DNA of 64,000 bases from Sepioteuthis lessoniana (Eukaryota > Mollusca > Cephalopoda > Myopsida > Loliginidae), in the NCBI GenBank assembly GCA_963585895.1, contig CAUZXS010004319.1:41001-105000 (forward strand), in the 5' to 3' direction. Positions 9,541-19,112 of this stretch are shown here, piece after piece. The position numbers and the translations under genes were made by a program. Position 1 is the stretch's first letter. Every line of letters starts with the position of its first letter. Under the pieces are notes generated by a model. The model saw only the letters and a list, made by a program, of their open reading frames with translations, searched no databases and was not told the DNA's origin.

Positions 9541-10122
9541 TTGTTTGGTTGTTGGTTGGCTGTTTTTTTTTCATTTATCAACCTTTGTAGGTTATTTAGT
9601 GCCAAATCCATTTTTATAAAAATGATCAGTTTTATTTCAAACAATTTAGTACACAGCATTAGTACACAGTTTAATAGTGAAAAACATTTCTATTTGAAGC
9701 TATTCAGTTTATTCAAACAGTTCTATTTCAAAAAATTCAGTTTAGCATAATTACACAGTTCAAACATCAAAACAGTTCTATTTCAAGTAATTCATTTTAG
9801 CATAGGTACGTAGTTTAGTTCTATTTAACCCATTGATAGGACCCTCTCAGGTGCTACCATTCCGGGCCAGAGTGGACCCGGGAGTGATGGTAATGAATCA
9901 ACATTCCCCAGAGCTCCAACAATACTAGGACCTCACCATCAGATTATTTAGTGTCATATCCAGGACACTCGTGGGGGCTCTTACCCGTCTGCAGAGGTGC
10001 AGTCTGAGTTTTCTACAGCCCCAGCCACTTTGGCAAAAGTTATAAGATTGTTCTGCCATTCCAGATCAGAGTGGAGTTGGGAGTAATGGCAATAAAGGGG
10101 TACTCTAATATCATATCAGGTA
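9541..10122 (-). mobile_element. CR element, antisense, with minisatellite and body
   Basis: Begins with the reversed tail ('ggttattta' + 'gtgccaaatcc'), runs through about three degenerate 66-bp minisatellite units ('cagttctatttcaa', 'ttcagtttagcata'), then the conserved body ('gctaccattccgggcc', 'cagagtggaccc', 'ctcaccatcagattattta', 'cagaggtgcagtctga', 'ctacagccccagcc'). A second partial body copy follows from 10,050. It is non-coding. Confidence 0.8.
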
Positions 10123-10161
10123 CACATTAGTTTTTGAGTCACGTAGAACTGATTGCTCAGA

Positions 10162-10852
10162 GTTTCACCATTCATCATCATCAAGGTGGGCAGACGGTAC
10201 GGATTCCTTTGACTCTCTCCCGCCTTCCGTCCTAATCAGTCACCGCTGTTTGTAAGTCCTCTAGACGGCACCAAATGTCTTTACCGAGCTTCTGAAGGTA
10301 AATTTTTGCAGGTCAGCCAATTCTAGTGTGTCCATGTGTAGGAGTCTCACATGGATCGCATGCGAGATCGGAGGTAGGTGGTCGTACAGCTGTTGTTTTT
10401 TAGGGTTGGATTCCAGGTTTTATTCAAAACAGTATGATGCATCCTTGTGTAGTTTCCATGTTGCTTTTATTTTCCAGGCGTTTCATCCAAGTTGTGGGAC
10501 CATACAGTAGTACATACACAGTTACAGCTTGAAAGAATTCCTGTTTTATTTTATCAGAGACATCAGTTTTCTATATAGTACTTAACCTGTTAATAGCAGT
10601 CCATGCTGAATGTTGATATCGCCCTCAGTAGTTAAGATATTGCTACCGAGGTATATGAACTGGTCAACCAATTTTAGAGGCTTAATTTAATGAGGAGATG
10701 TGATTGTCTTGGTTTGATCTGAGTTCATGTAGAGATCAACACCTCTTGCTGCTTGCAGGGAAGGTTCAACTAGAACAGGTGTATCTGCAAGAAGTGCAGG
10801 AGCACCTGCGTTGTCCGCACCAATAATAGTTTCTACGGGATATCGTTTGGTT

Positions 10853-10853
<1 letters not shown>
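10162..10853 (-). mobile_element. LINE-G copy 2: old, degenerate RT fragment
   Basis: Minus-strand reading recovers the LINE-G order from the catalytic box onward. GADNAGAPALLADTPV stands where the family has ADY-DDIALLANTP. It is followed by KPLKLVDQFIYLGSNI, YDHLPPISHAIHVR and a 3' CATCATCATC run at 10,152-10,163. Many stops are present and both catalytic Asp residues are changed. This is the most diverged copy of the family in the window. Confidence 0.8.

Positions 10854-10854
<1 letters not shown>

Positions 10855-10903
<49 letters not shown>
10855..10903. repeat. (TA)n microsatellite
   Basis: TA tract between LINE-G copy 2 and SINE-A. Confidence 0.98.
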
Positions 10904-10904
<1 letters not shown>

Positions 10905-11148
10905 TTGGCGACTGTAGTTGAGGTCGACCAGAAGGCTCCTTTTTCAATAGCTACTACACCAAGGTGTAGGGGATGACGCTACTCCTTTCCTTGGATTGGT
11001 CCACTTTATCCTTGATACGTACCTTATATTGCTGAGTGTTAAGCAAGGAGGTATCAAGTGCCATTCTTAAAGTCTTTGGTATGACGCGACCTGGGATTGA
11101 ACCCAGGTCTCCCGAACCATTGCTGAACACTCTACATACTAGGCCAAT
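10904..11148 (-). mobile_element. SINE-A, full length
   Basis: On the minus strand: head TTGGCCTAGTATGTAGAGTG, box-B-like GGTTCAATCCC, 'ggtcgcgtcataccaaagac', 'ttgcttaacactcagcaata', and the end 'gtcgccaactt'. The 86-codon minus frame beside it is TA-repeat plus LINE remnant, not a gene. Confidence 0.9.
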
Positions 11149-11159
11149 GATATAAAGAA

Positions 11160-11352
11160 GAATTGGCATTAAATAACCTACAAGAGTTGATATGCCATAA
11201 AACCAAACGAACCAACTTTACTAATCATACATATTTAGTACATATGTATGTATAAACAGGATTTGGCATTAAATAAAACTGCATTAAAGTTGCTATGTCA
11301 TAAAAAACCCAACCAACCAACCAACCAACCAACCAACCAACCAACAAACCAA
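11160..11352 (+). repeat. Two CR/SINE-C type tails ending in (CCAA)n
   Basis: The tail core 'ggcattaaataa' ... 'gttgatatgccataaaacc' occurs at 11,163-11,215 and again, diverged, at 11,264-11,352. There it runs into an 11-unit (AACC)n repeat at about 11,309. No bodies are attached, so these are heavily truncated insertions. Confidence 0.7.
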
Positions 11353-12055
11353 GTAATCCGTATGCTTTTTATCTTGAGCTGCTGATAGAACGAAAAGACA
11401 TTTTTATCTTCGAGATATTATTAATTTCCTGTCTTGTTTAACGTGCTTTCTTTTAATTCCATCAGAAGCTAAGATGGTTTGATGGATAAATTGCTATTCT
11501 GGACCGGGTTTAATAACAGTCCCAAATGGCTTTTGAATAACCTCAGGCTTAAGATTGATCGTCCTGGACTTCTTGATTTTCTCAAATAATGCAATCATTA
11601 ACTCTTCGGTCTCAGATGTTCGCAGACGCCAAACAACACAGCAAACGAGTTCTATGAACAATACGATTAAGCATTGAAAATTTTAACCAATAAAAAGTAT
11701 TTCCGGAATGAGTAAGTCGTTTGAGGCAAACAAAAAGAAAGGCTATCACTGATAAACATACTTATCCCTTTTTAACCCAAATACCAATGGATTAGTGCAA
11801 TTTGTAAATAATTAGATCTAATAAATTGATACGCGTGATTGTCTTTGGAACAAACACGAAAGACTTGTGGAGGCTTGGGATAAAAATAGACATTAAATAA
11901 CTTTTCAAAGCCCGCTAGGATTTTTCCTTGTTTTGTCTCGAGTTGTCTATTAAAAGAAATTATGAGTCTCTTCCCCAAAATGAGTTTCTTCAGACACAAA
12001 TACGCATGTACACATTGAAATTTCTTCCACGTTAACTTACAGATTTTACTCAAAC
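11353..12055. other. Unassigned sequence
   Basis: A minus-strand frame of 93 codons at 11,772-12,053 shows no recognisable motif. The sequence does not match other blocks of the window. It could be unique intergenic or intronic DNA. Confidence 0.35.
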
Positions 12056-12222
12056 CAGTCGGCGAGGCTTAGAATACGCTGACTGTATTCCCCGCAGAGG
12101 ATTAAGAGCCATATACAAAAAAGAGGTGTCCTGAATATAATACAAAATTTGCCTGATGGTGAGGCTCCAGTTCTGGATTGTGGGGTACCTCTTCATTGCC
12201 ATTACTTACAGGTTCACTCCGA
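12056..12222 (+). mobile_element. CR element, sense, truncated
   Basis: Head hairpin cagtcgg...ctgactg, then 'gcctgatggtgaggctccag', 'cattgccattact', and an end at 'ccgatacgaag'. The next CR lies immediately downstream in opposite orientation. Confidence 0.7.
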
Positions 12223-12227
12223 TACGA

Positions 12228-12965
12228 AGTTTGGTTTGGTTTAATGGCATATCAATCATTGTTAGGAGGTGCCCGTGGTGTAATGGTTATCGTCACAGGA
12301 TATGGACACGGCGATACGAGTTCAATTCCTGGACAAGACTGATTGAATTTCACATAGCACTAATACCCTTGGGAAAGGTATGAATCCAATTATTCTCCCT
12401 CCAGCTATGGGTAAATAGTAGGGCAGACTAGGTTCTTCAGCCTTGGTGAGGCAACTAGTCTAGGAGAAGGAAAAATCTGAATTCAAACCTGCTAAACTCT
12501 GCTTAAAAAATTGACCTTGTGTCATATCCTGCCCGAGCGGAGGGGTTGGGTAAATAGGATCAATCATTGTTGGTTAATTAATGCCAAATCCTGTTTTTAC
12601 ATATATAGTATATTATTTGTAAACACTCTTTTTAGATACAGACAGACAAAGAATCAAATAGTTCTACTTCAAACAATTCAATTTAGCATAAGTTAACAAA
12701 GTTAAATAGTATCACTAACAATTCAATTAAACATCAAGTATTTGTCTACACACAGTTCTATTTCTAACAATTCAATTTCGCAGAGGTCATTTGTTTGCAC
12801 TTAGTTTAAATGTCAAACAGTTCTTATTTGACCCATAGGTAGGACCCTTTCAGCAACTACCACTCTAGGTCAAAGTGGACCTGGGAGCTATGGCAATGGG
12901 AGTCTTATCCCTCGTCAGAGATGTTGTCGGTGTATTCTACAGCCTCAGCCAACTGAACTGGGATA
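12228..12965 (-). mobile_element. CR element, antisense, split by SINE-B
   Basis: Reversed tail 'ggtttaatggcatatcaatc' at 12,236, interrupted at 12,264-12,558 by SINE-B. It resumes 'ggttaattaatgccaaatcc', then degenerate minisatellite units, then the body ('aactaccactctaggtc', 'aaagtggacctgggagc', 'tgttgtcggtgtattctaca'). Confidence 0.85.
12264..12558 (+). mobile_element. SINE-B, full length, with 13-bp TSD
   Basis: Head 'aggaggtgcccgtggtgtaa', box-B-like GAGTTCAATTCC, the complete body, and the end 'ggaggggttgggtaaatagg'. A perfect TSD ATCAATCATTGTT lies at 12,251-12,263 and 12,559-12,571. The insertion is inside a CR tail. Any short plus frames over it are incidental. Confidence 0.95.
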
Positions 12966-13260
12966 CAAAGTGGTCGTACTTGTTAGGGGATCATCACTGG
13001 GTCAAGTAAATCTATTTATTCGTATTCGATAGGACCATGTGCAAATAAAGAAAAAAAAAACTTTTAAAGAACAGCCACATAAAACTGTAAATATGGTTTC
13101 AATAAGGTATCACAAAAGGGTAAGTCACTCCTACAAAATAGGGTGCTTTGAGTATGAGCCTTCAAGAGATTTGGGGAATGTGAAGTTCATCGACATTACT
13201 CCTCGGTGCACTATCACAAAGTGATAGTACCTGTTAGGGTTCTATATAAAGGTGAAATAA
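12966..13260 (+). mobile_element. CR2-type fragments
   Basis: 'cttgttaggggatcatcact', TATTCGTATTCGATAGGACC and 'cttttaaagaacagccacat' are CR2 landmarks. Around 13,225 the body phrase 'agtacctgttagggttct' appears again. The 61-codon plus frame at 13,039-13,224 has no recognisable family. Confidence 0.5.
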
Positions 13261-13511
13261 GTAAAGTTGGAGATGTTGGTCGAAGGTGACCCGAAGGCTC
13301 CCTTTTCAATAGTGACTACACCGAGGTGTCGGAGAGGGCACTACTCCAGTCCCGCGATTGCTCCAATTAACCCTTGATTCTTACCTTATAACGCTTAGTG
13401 TTAAGCAAGGCGGCATCAAGTATCACTTTTTGAGTTTTTGGTATAACTCTACATGGGATTGAACCACGGTCTTCCGGACCATTGGCGAACACCCTACTCA
13501 TTAGGTCAATG
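13261..13511 (-). mobile_element. SINE-A, full length, diverged
   Basis: On the minus strand it reads from 'gacctaatgagtagggtgtt' through GGTTCAATCCC, 'aaactcaaaaagtgatactt' and 'gccttgcttaacactaagcg' to 'actttacttatttc'. Confidence 0.85.
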
Positions 13512-13529
13512 GGCCGATTACAGGTGAAA

Positions 13530-13721
13530 TAGGTCTACATAAAAAATCATTCGTATTCGATAGGATGGTGTGCACCCCCCCAAAAAAAAACTCTTAAGCA
13601 ACAACTACATATAAAATGTAAATATAAACTTATTGTGAATACAATTCTCTAACCTCTTGGCATGAAATAATCATATATGAGTTGAAACGCCCCTAAAATC
13701 GATCAATCTATCCATCAATCA

Positions 13722-13722
<1 letters not shown>
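13530..13722 (+). mobile_element. CR2-type element with (AATC)n end
   Basis: 'attcgtattcgataggat', then a body with 'ctcttaagcaacaactacat' and 'ctctaacctcttggcatgaa', and the tail 'gagttgaaacgcccctaaaa' + 'tcgatcaatc'. It parallels 490-660 over most of its length. Confidence 0.55.

Positions 13723-13723
<1 letters not shown>

Positions 13724-13764
<41 letters not shown>
13724..13764. repeat. (TA)n microsatellite
   Basis: TA tract directly after the CR2 tail. Confidence 0.95.
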
Positions 13765-13771
<7 letters not shown>

Positions 13772-14152
13772 CTAAAAATGATTAATTCTTTTGTTTTTTC
13801 GGTTCACATAACGTTAAAATAAGTGTTGATTTTCATAGACTCACTGCATTGTAACATCTTAAACCTCTAAGGTAGAAATTTGAAGCTTTGTCTGTATGTT
13901 TATATGTACAGTTAAGTCTTATGGAAATAATTTGAAAAATGAGTAATTGTTAGTTATGATACTAATACTGGCGAAATATTTCAGCAATAGTGGGAAAAGA
14001 GATTATTGATTATGCAGTTCTACAAAAAAAAGAAAAAAAAAAAAAGAAAAAAAAGAAAATCCATTAAAATTTCCAATACAACAATAATTTAAAATCCAGG
14101 CAAGAATCATGGAATCGAAATACCTTTCCAAAAAATACCGTCTTGTTGACTG
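13765..14152. other. AT-rich unassigned sequence with A-rich tract
   Basis: Contains an A/G-rich run at about 14,022-14,057. Nothing else is recognised. Confidence 0.4.
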
Positions 14153-14862
14153 CTGCCAAGTCGGCTGGGGAATAAACCGACTGCACCTCTGCAGAGGGGT
14201 AAGACCACCCCCAACGAGTGTCCAGTGGCCCAGTCGGCTGGGGCTGTAGAATACACCGACTGCGTCTCCGCAGAGGGGTAAGACCCCCCCAACGACAGTC
14301 CTAGATATGACACTAAACAATCTGATGGCGAGGTTCCAGTAATGCCGGAGTTTTGGGTAATGGGGAGTATCCCTCGTTGCCATCGCTCCCAAGTCCACTC
14401 TGGCCCGGAGTGGTTGCACTTAATAGGGTCATATCTAAGGGTCAAAAAGAACTAAAATACGTACTTATACTAAACTGAATTAAACAGTTCTATTTTAAAC
14501 AATTCAGTTTAGCTTAAGTTCAGTTTCAGTGTCAAAACAGTTCTATTTCAAGCAATTCAGTTTAGCATAAATACACAGTTTAAATATTAAAACAAGCATA
14601 TTTCAAGCAATTCAGCTCAGCATAAGTACTCAGTTTAATTCTATTTGACCCATAGATAGGACCTATCGAGTACTACCACTCTAGGCCAGAGTTGACTAGG
14701 GAGCGATGGCAGTGAAGTGATACACTGGATTCCCCTGAGCTCCAGCATTACTGGAACCTCGTCATCAGATTGTTTAGTGTCATAACCAGGACTGCCGTTT
14801 CGGTCTTACCCCTCTGCAGAAAAGCAGTCGGTGTATTCTACAGCTCCAGCCGACTGAATAAG
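14153..14862. mobile_element. Inverted pair of CR elements (foldback)
   Basis: A sense CR occupies 14,153-14,478, with its head unit present twice ('cggctgggg' at 14,159 and 14,229; 'ctgcagaggggtaagacc' twice). It meets an antisense CR at 14,479-14,862 within the minisatellite. The arms share 'ctaaacaatctgatgg'/'catcagattgtttag' and 'cggagtggt'/'accactcta'. The minus frames of 112 and 138 codons over this pair are by-products of the repeat. Confidence 0.85.
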
Positions 14863-15640
14863 GGAAGTATGACTGCCTAATGAAAATCGAACTCACAAAT
14901 AGTGGATTACTAATCTAGCTTTCTAACCAGTACATACACAATGTACTCTGGGATAGAATTATAGTTACACTACTAGGCAAAAAAGTCAGAGATACAAAAT
15001 AGAGGACATTGAACTACAGGCTTGAAAAAGAATAACTTTTTTGATAACATCATCACAAAACATACTTATCCTTACATGTCTGTGATTAAAAATCTTTTTA
15101 AATTATTGATAACACTGGTCAACAACAAGTTTGTTATCTGCATTTTTTTAGCTGATTTAGGACGAATCTGATGCGCTAAATCTAAAAATTACATTGGTTT
15201 TTTGAGCTATGGCCACATGTTTTTTACGTTTTTGTTCACATGTACGCATATGTGGAGCATTTTAGAAGGAGTTGGTGGGGGTAAAATGCCATGTCGAATA
15301 ATTGCCTTGATTGGAAATGATTATTTTAATGACAAGAAGAATTCAGGTCCGATAGTTCTGGGTGATTATGTCGAAAAGGGATCAGTTTGAAGTCATAAAA
15401 CCTCGGAATCTTCCAAAAATTGGTGCGGCAAAGCATAAAGTTGGTGGATCAAAACTAAAGTTAATGGGGCAGCCGCCCCAGGAAGTGTATAGGAAACTAC
15501 ATGTATGGGTGTTTCCGCTTCATGTGTGTTGTGGAATATTTGCGTTGTCATGCTGGTGGCACCAAATACGGAACGCGGTGGGCTGCGGTGGCACCAATTT
15601 ATGACTAATTTGTACCTATTTTTGCTTTGCAGGTGAATGA
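14863..15640. other. Unassigned; flank of the decayed gene copy
   Basis: Two overlapping plus frames (15,202-15,390 and 15,362-15,604) have no recognisable domain. At 15,621-15,632 the string TTTTGCTTTGCAG looks like a 3' splice site and lies just upstream of the coding resemblance that follows. This block could therefore be an old intron carried with the gene copy. Confidence 0.35.
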
Positions 15641-15949
15641 GATGGCTTAGGCCAGAATATCGCGCAGAAATTGGCCCGACGTGTTCTGCTACATATGTGG
15701 ACAATACACCATTGCTCCAAATAGGAAGCCAGTCACAAGTTTCATAACGCGTGCTTACCATGCTTATTTTGGTATTAAACTTGCTGACCAGGATAAAGTT
15801 TGGGTGCCACACATGGTGTGCAAGGCATGCACCGAGACTCTGCGTGGGTGAACCAATAGCAAGAGGAGTCTGAACTTTGGAATTCCCATACTTTGGAGGG
15901 AGCCGACAAACCATGTCAGCGACTGCTACTTCTGCGCTGTTGATGTGAC
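15641..15949 (+). pseudogene. Decayed cysteine-rich gene copy (CYICG...YFCxVD family)
   Basis: After a candidate splice acceptor, ATGGC is followed by a TAG and then RISRRN-like sequence and DVFCYICGQYT, SFITRAYHAYFGIKLAD, DKVWVPHMVCKACTETL. Next comes a TGA, then NFGIPILWREP and DCYFCAVDVTG. This order of Cys pairs (CxxC, CxxC, CxxC) with YFGIKL and GIP-WREP is a family I recognise from many unplaced invertebrate predicted proteins; its function is unknown to me. Two in-frame stops and an abrupt end into a mariner terminal sequence make it a pseudogene. The 173-codon minus frame is its antisense shadow. Confidence 0.7.
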
Positions 15950-15972
15950 TGGAAACTTATTTAATGATCCTC
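15947..15972 (+). mobile_element. Solo mariner terminal sequence
   Basis: 'ggaaacttatttaatgatcc' + 'tcgta' is identical to the right end of the mariner at 46,342-46,366. It joins directly to the pseudogene reading frame, so it marks a deletion or insertion scar. Confidence 0.7.
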
Positions 15973-16044
15973 GTAATTATCATTGTGTAATGTTATTGGT
16001 ATATGCATATTAGTATTGTGTAATGTTAGTAGTATATTTACCAG

Positions 16045-16297
16045 GCCATTGGTCTAATGAGTAGAGTGTTCGCTAATAGTCCAGGAGACCGGGGTTCAAT
16101 CCCAGTTCGAGTCATACCAAAGACTCAAAAATGCTACTTGATGCTGCCTTTCTTAACACTCAACATTATAAGGTAAGCATCAAGGGTAAAGTGGAGCAAT
16201 CCAGGGAAGGAGCAGAGCCCTCCCCTACACTTCGGCGTTGTAGCTATTGTAAAGGGAACTCTTTGGGTCACCCTCGACTAAGGTCGCCAACTTTACA
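16045..16297 (+). mobile_element. SINE-A, full length
   Basis: Head 'ggccattggtctaatgagta', box-B-like GGTTCAATCCC, 'gagtcataccaaagactc', 'gctattgtaaagggaactct', end 'gtcgccaactttacatctta'. Short imperfect repeats of 'tgtgtaatgtta'/'tgtgcaatgtta' occur on both sides. Confidence 0.9.
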
Positions 16298-16845
16298 TCT
16301 TACTTTCTTATTCGTATATGCATATTATTATTGTGCAATGTTATTTGTACACGGATATCATTATTGGACAATGTTATTTGTATATACAAATTAAATCATC
16401 AACTTTCTATGACTCTTTAAAACGATGCATCTTTTTATAGATAACTCACAATTTTTTGTTTTCATCATGCATCAATCTTTTGGTCACTTTTTGAGTAATG
16501 CCCTCAACTCCATTGATGGATGCTGGGTCAAAGAAAAAGCACTTAAAAACAGGTGTTCCTTTTTTCAACTGGTAAAGTAAAGTATCGATTAAAAACGTTA
16601 ACGTGAATAATACAGTATATAATTTTATATGAACTTCTTTTTCGTCTGTGTCCTGCTGCAATTCGTCTGTTCTATTTATATCTCATGTCTGTGGCCTTTC
16701 AAATAAATGAAGCTCTTTTAAATAAAGAGAGAAGATAACATGAGGAAGAAACTGACACATTTGTAGAAGACTGTTTTAAATTAGACAAGCTCAAGATTAG
16801 CTATAAGTGAAAAATGCATCTGCGTGGCTTAATTCCACAATGTAA
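16298..16845. other. Unassigned sequence
   Basis: Short direct repeats ('attattgtgcaatgttatt' / 'attattggacaatgttattt') at 16,323-16,385. A 71-codon minus frame has no recognisable motif. Confidence 0.35.
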
Positions 16846-16846
16846 G

Positions 16847-16924
<78 letters not shown>
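16846..16924. repeat. (TC)n(CA)n(TA)n microsatellite
   Basis: Three dinucleotide blocks in series. Confidence 0.97.
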
Positions 16925-16925
<1 letters not shown>

Positions 16926-17019
16926 TTTTGTATGTATTAATGAGTGATTCTGTTCTGCTTGTTACTTTGCGTTCGAAATGATTGCATCAGTTGTGTTGGC
17001 GAGTTAAGAAGACTAAAAA

Positions 17020-17138
17020 GGAAAGAAGGATGGGAGGAAGGGAGGCAGTGAGATAGAAGCGTATGAAGGAAGAAAGAAAGGAAGAAACTAAGAAAAGAAT
17101 GAAGAAAGATAGGAAGGAAGGAAGGAAGAAACGGAGGA

Positions 17139-17173
<35 letters not shown>

Positions 17174-17345
17174 GAAAAAAGAAAGAATGCAAAGAATGAT
17201 GGAAGGCAGAAAGGAAGGAATGAAGAAAGAAAAGAAGGAAGGAGGAAAAAAGGAAGGGAGAAAAAAAGGAAAAAGGAAAGAAAGAATAGAGAGAGGGAAT
17301 GAAGATAGAAAAGAAAAAAGAATAAGGAAATAAAGAAAGGAAAAA
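17020..17345. repeat. Purine (GAAA/GGAA)n tract
   Basis: About 320 bases almost entirely A and G on the plus strand, built of GAAA, GGAA and GGAAA words. Mirror-repeat purine tracts of this size can adopt triplex (H-DNA) structures; that is known chemistry, not seen here. The 79-, 123- and 162-codon frames across it (Lys/Arg/Glu-rich or Phe/Leu/Ser-rich) are artefacts of the repeat. Confidence 0.97.
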
Positions 17346-17562
17346 CGAAAGTAAACATGGAAAGAAATAACCAAAGGCATAATAGGTAGGAAGGAAATGC
17401 TTAAGGATTTTAACGGCATGCCCATTCGTTAGGCCTTATTTTATGTCTAGAGGTTTGAGAATCGTGTTCATTGTCCGTTCATATGTACATTTTTGTGTAA
17501 TTGTTTCTTATGAGTTTTTTAGCACACAGTCCAATCAAATAATTTTTAAACATTCTTTGATC

Positions 17563-17702
17563 CATAAGTGGGATCCTAACAGGTACTACCATTCCAGGCC
17601 AGAGGGATCACGGGAGTAATGGCAATAAGGTAGCATATCCCATTTCCCAAATCCCTAGGACTGGAGACTCCTTATCAGATAGTTTATTGTCATATCTAGA
17701 AC
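17563..17702 (-). mobile_element. CR body fragment, antisense
   Basis: 'aggtactaccattccagg', 'ccagagggatcacgggagta', 'tcagatagtttattgtcata'. No minisatellite or tail. Confidence 0.65.
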
Positions 17703-18468
17703 ATACGAAGAGCATCCCATTTTCCCAAATTTTTGTGGACCGTTCCAAGCGCACCATATTTACCAACCCCTCTGCTCGGGCAGGATATGACACAAGATCA
17801 ATTTTTAAGCGGAGTTTAACAGGTTTGAATTCATAGTTTTCCATCTCCTAGACTAGTTGCCTCACCAAGCCTGAGGAACTCAGTCTGCCCTACAATTTAC
17901 CCATAGCTGGAGGGAGAATAATTGGATTCATACCTTTCCCAAGGGTATTTGTGCAATGTGAAATACAATCAGTCTCGTCCAGGATTTGAACTCTTGTCGC
18001 CGTGTCCATTTCCTACGATGATAACCATTACACCACGGGCACCTCCAAGCGTTCCAAGGGCACCGACAAAAGTTGTATCAGCATCACCCTCATGTTTCAC
18101 AGTTATTTTTTTAGTTCATAGGCAAGGTGCAAGTAGCTGTCTATCATTTGTTTTCTTTCATTTTTACTCGGTGGTTCACCAGAACAGAAAAATCCATGTC
18201 AGGAAGTTCTCTTTCTTTGGTTAATTAACACTAGGTCTGGTTTTCTAGCCGGGATTAGGTAATCTGTTTGTATTCTAGAGAAACTCATGCTTCTTATTTT
18301 CTTAGATAAATTCTAGTTTGTGCCTATAACATTTGATAGTATCAACAAATTTTTATCTCTTGAACAATTCCCTGTGGATCATCTTTCCCACCCAGTCATG
18401 TCATCTCTTATAGGCTAGTTTGCTGCATTCACTATGTGATCAATTGTTTTATTACTATCTTACCCCTT
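17703..18468 (-). mobile_element. LINE-R copy 1: R2-type LINE 3' region, split by SINE-B
   Basis: Minus-strand reading gives the endonuclease-end order seen in better copies, but heavily decayed. Before the SINE insertion the phrase 'cgttccaagcgcacc' and after it 'cgacaaaagttgtatcagc' align with the conserved 'gcaccaatcacaattggcac' segment of copy 2. 'ggtctggttttctagccggg' + 'attagg' corresponds to the R-RPDL segment. The insertion at 17,756-18,049 is flanked by a 15-bp TSD with one mismatch. Confidence 0.75.
17756..18049 (-). mobile_element. SINE-B, full length, with 15-bp TSD
   Basis: Full SINE-B in reverse, from 'atatttaccaacccctctgc' to 'cacgggcacctccaag'. The TSD CGTTCCAAGCGCACC (17,741-17,755) is matched by CGTTCCAAGGGCACC (18,050-18,064). 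It lies inside LINE-R copy 1. Confidence 0.92.
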
Positions 18469-18581
18469 GCGAGTTTTTCACACCAGCGTTAGCTGATGGT
18501 CTTTCACGGGAGTCTGAGTGACAGCAAGTCTCCTCAACTCTCCAGGACTCTTCACAGTAATCTGGTTATTATTATTATTTA
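18469..18581 (-). mobile_element. LINE-R copy 2a: 3' terminal fragment
   Basis: Only about 95 bases of LINE-R 3' end ('gagtttttcacaccagcgtt', 'agcaagtctcctcaactctc'), stopping at an (ATT)n run that is the tail of the next copy to the right. Confidence 0.8.
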
Positions 18582-19060
18582 CTCCTCTAGAGTTTTTCAC
18601 ATCAGTATTAGCTGATGGTTTTTCACTGGAGTTTGAGTGACAGTAAATCTCCTCAAGTCTCCAGGACTCGTCTCAGTATTCTGGCCGTCCTCAGCAATGC
18701 TGTCGTTTGGATAGTCTCTATCCATCCGCTAACTTCCAAGTCCTCCAGGCCCTTTAATAATCCTTTAGTTACTGTGCCTAACGCACCAATCACAATTGGC
18801 ACAATCGTTACTTTAATGTTCCACAGCTTTTTCAATTCTCTAGCAAGGTCGAGGTACTTATCCTTCTTTTCACTTTCCTTCAGATTTATTCTGTGGTCCG
18901 CCGGGACAGCAAAGTCAACAATTTTGCAGATTCTCTTTCTTTTGTTGATTATCATGAGGTCTGGTCTTCTGGCCGGGATTAGGTGATCCGTTTGCATGTT
19001 AAAGTCCCATAGGAGTTTATGCGAGTCATTTTCTAGGACAGACGCCGGGTTGTGAATATA
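18582..19060 (-). mobile_element. LINE-R copy 2b: R2-type endonuclease domain
   Basis: The minus-strand frame 18,653-18,997 (114 codons) is largely intact. It starts TDHLIPARRPDLMIINK, then KIVDFAVPADHRINLKESEK, YLDLARELKKLW, IVPIVIGALGTVTKGL, ETIQTTALLRTARILRRVLET. RPD followed about 13 residues later by VD is the catalytic signature of the restriction-like endonuclease of R2-type LINEs. The 3' UTR ends 'aaaactctagaggagtaaat' + (AAT)n. The 123-codon plus frame is its shadow. This is the best-preserved LINE-R segment here. Confidence 0.9.
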
Positions 19061-19061
19061 C

Positions 19062-19110
<49 letters not shown>

Positions 19111-19112
19111 TA
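19061..19112. repeat. (ATT)n microsatellite, LINE-R 3' tail
   Basis: About 16 ATT units. On the minus strand this is the (AAT)n tail of LINE-R copy 3 and it abuts the 5' end of copy 2b. Confidence 0.95.

Noticed and set aside
14003..14445. 138- and 112-codon minus frames
   Set aside because: They traverse the sense CR body and head, which is non-coding and conserved as DNA across copies with indels.
15393..15914. 173-codon minus frame
   Set aside because: Antisense shadow of the decayed CYICG-type copy, which has clear family resemblance on the plus strand.
16937..17425. 162- and 123-codon Phe/Leu/Pro/Ser frames and a Lys/Glu/Arg frame
   Set aside because: All arise from the GAAA/GGAA purine tract.
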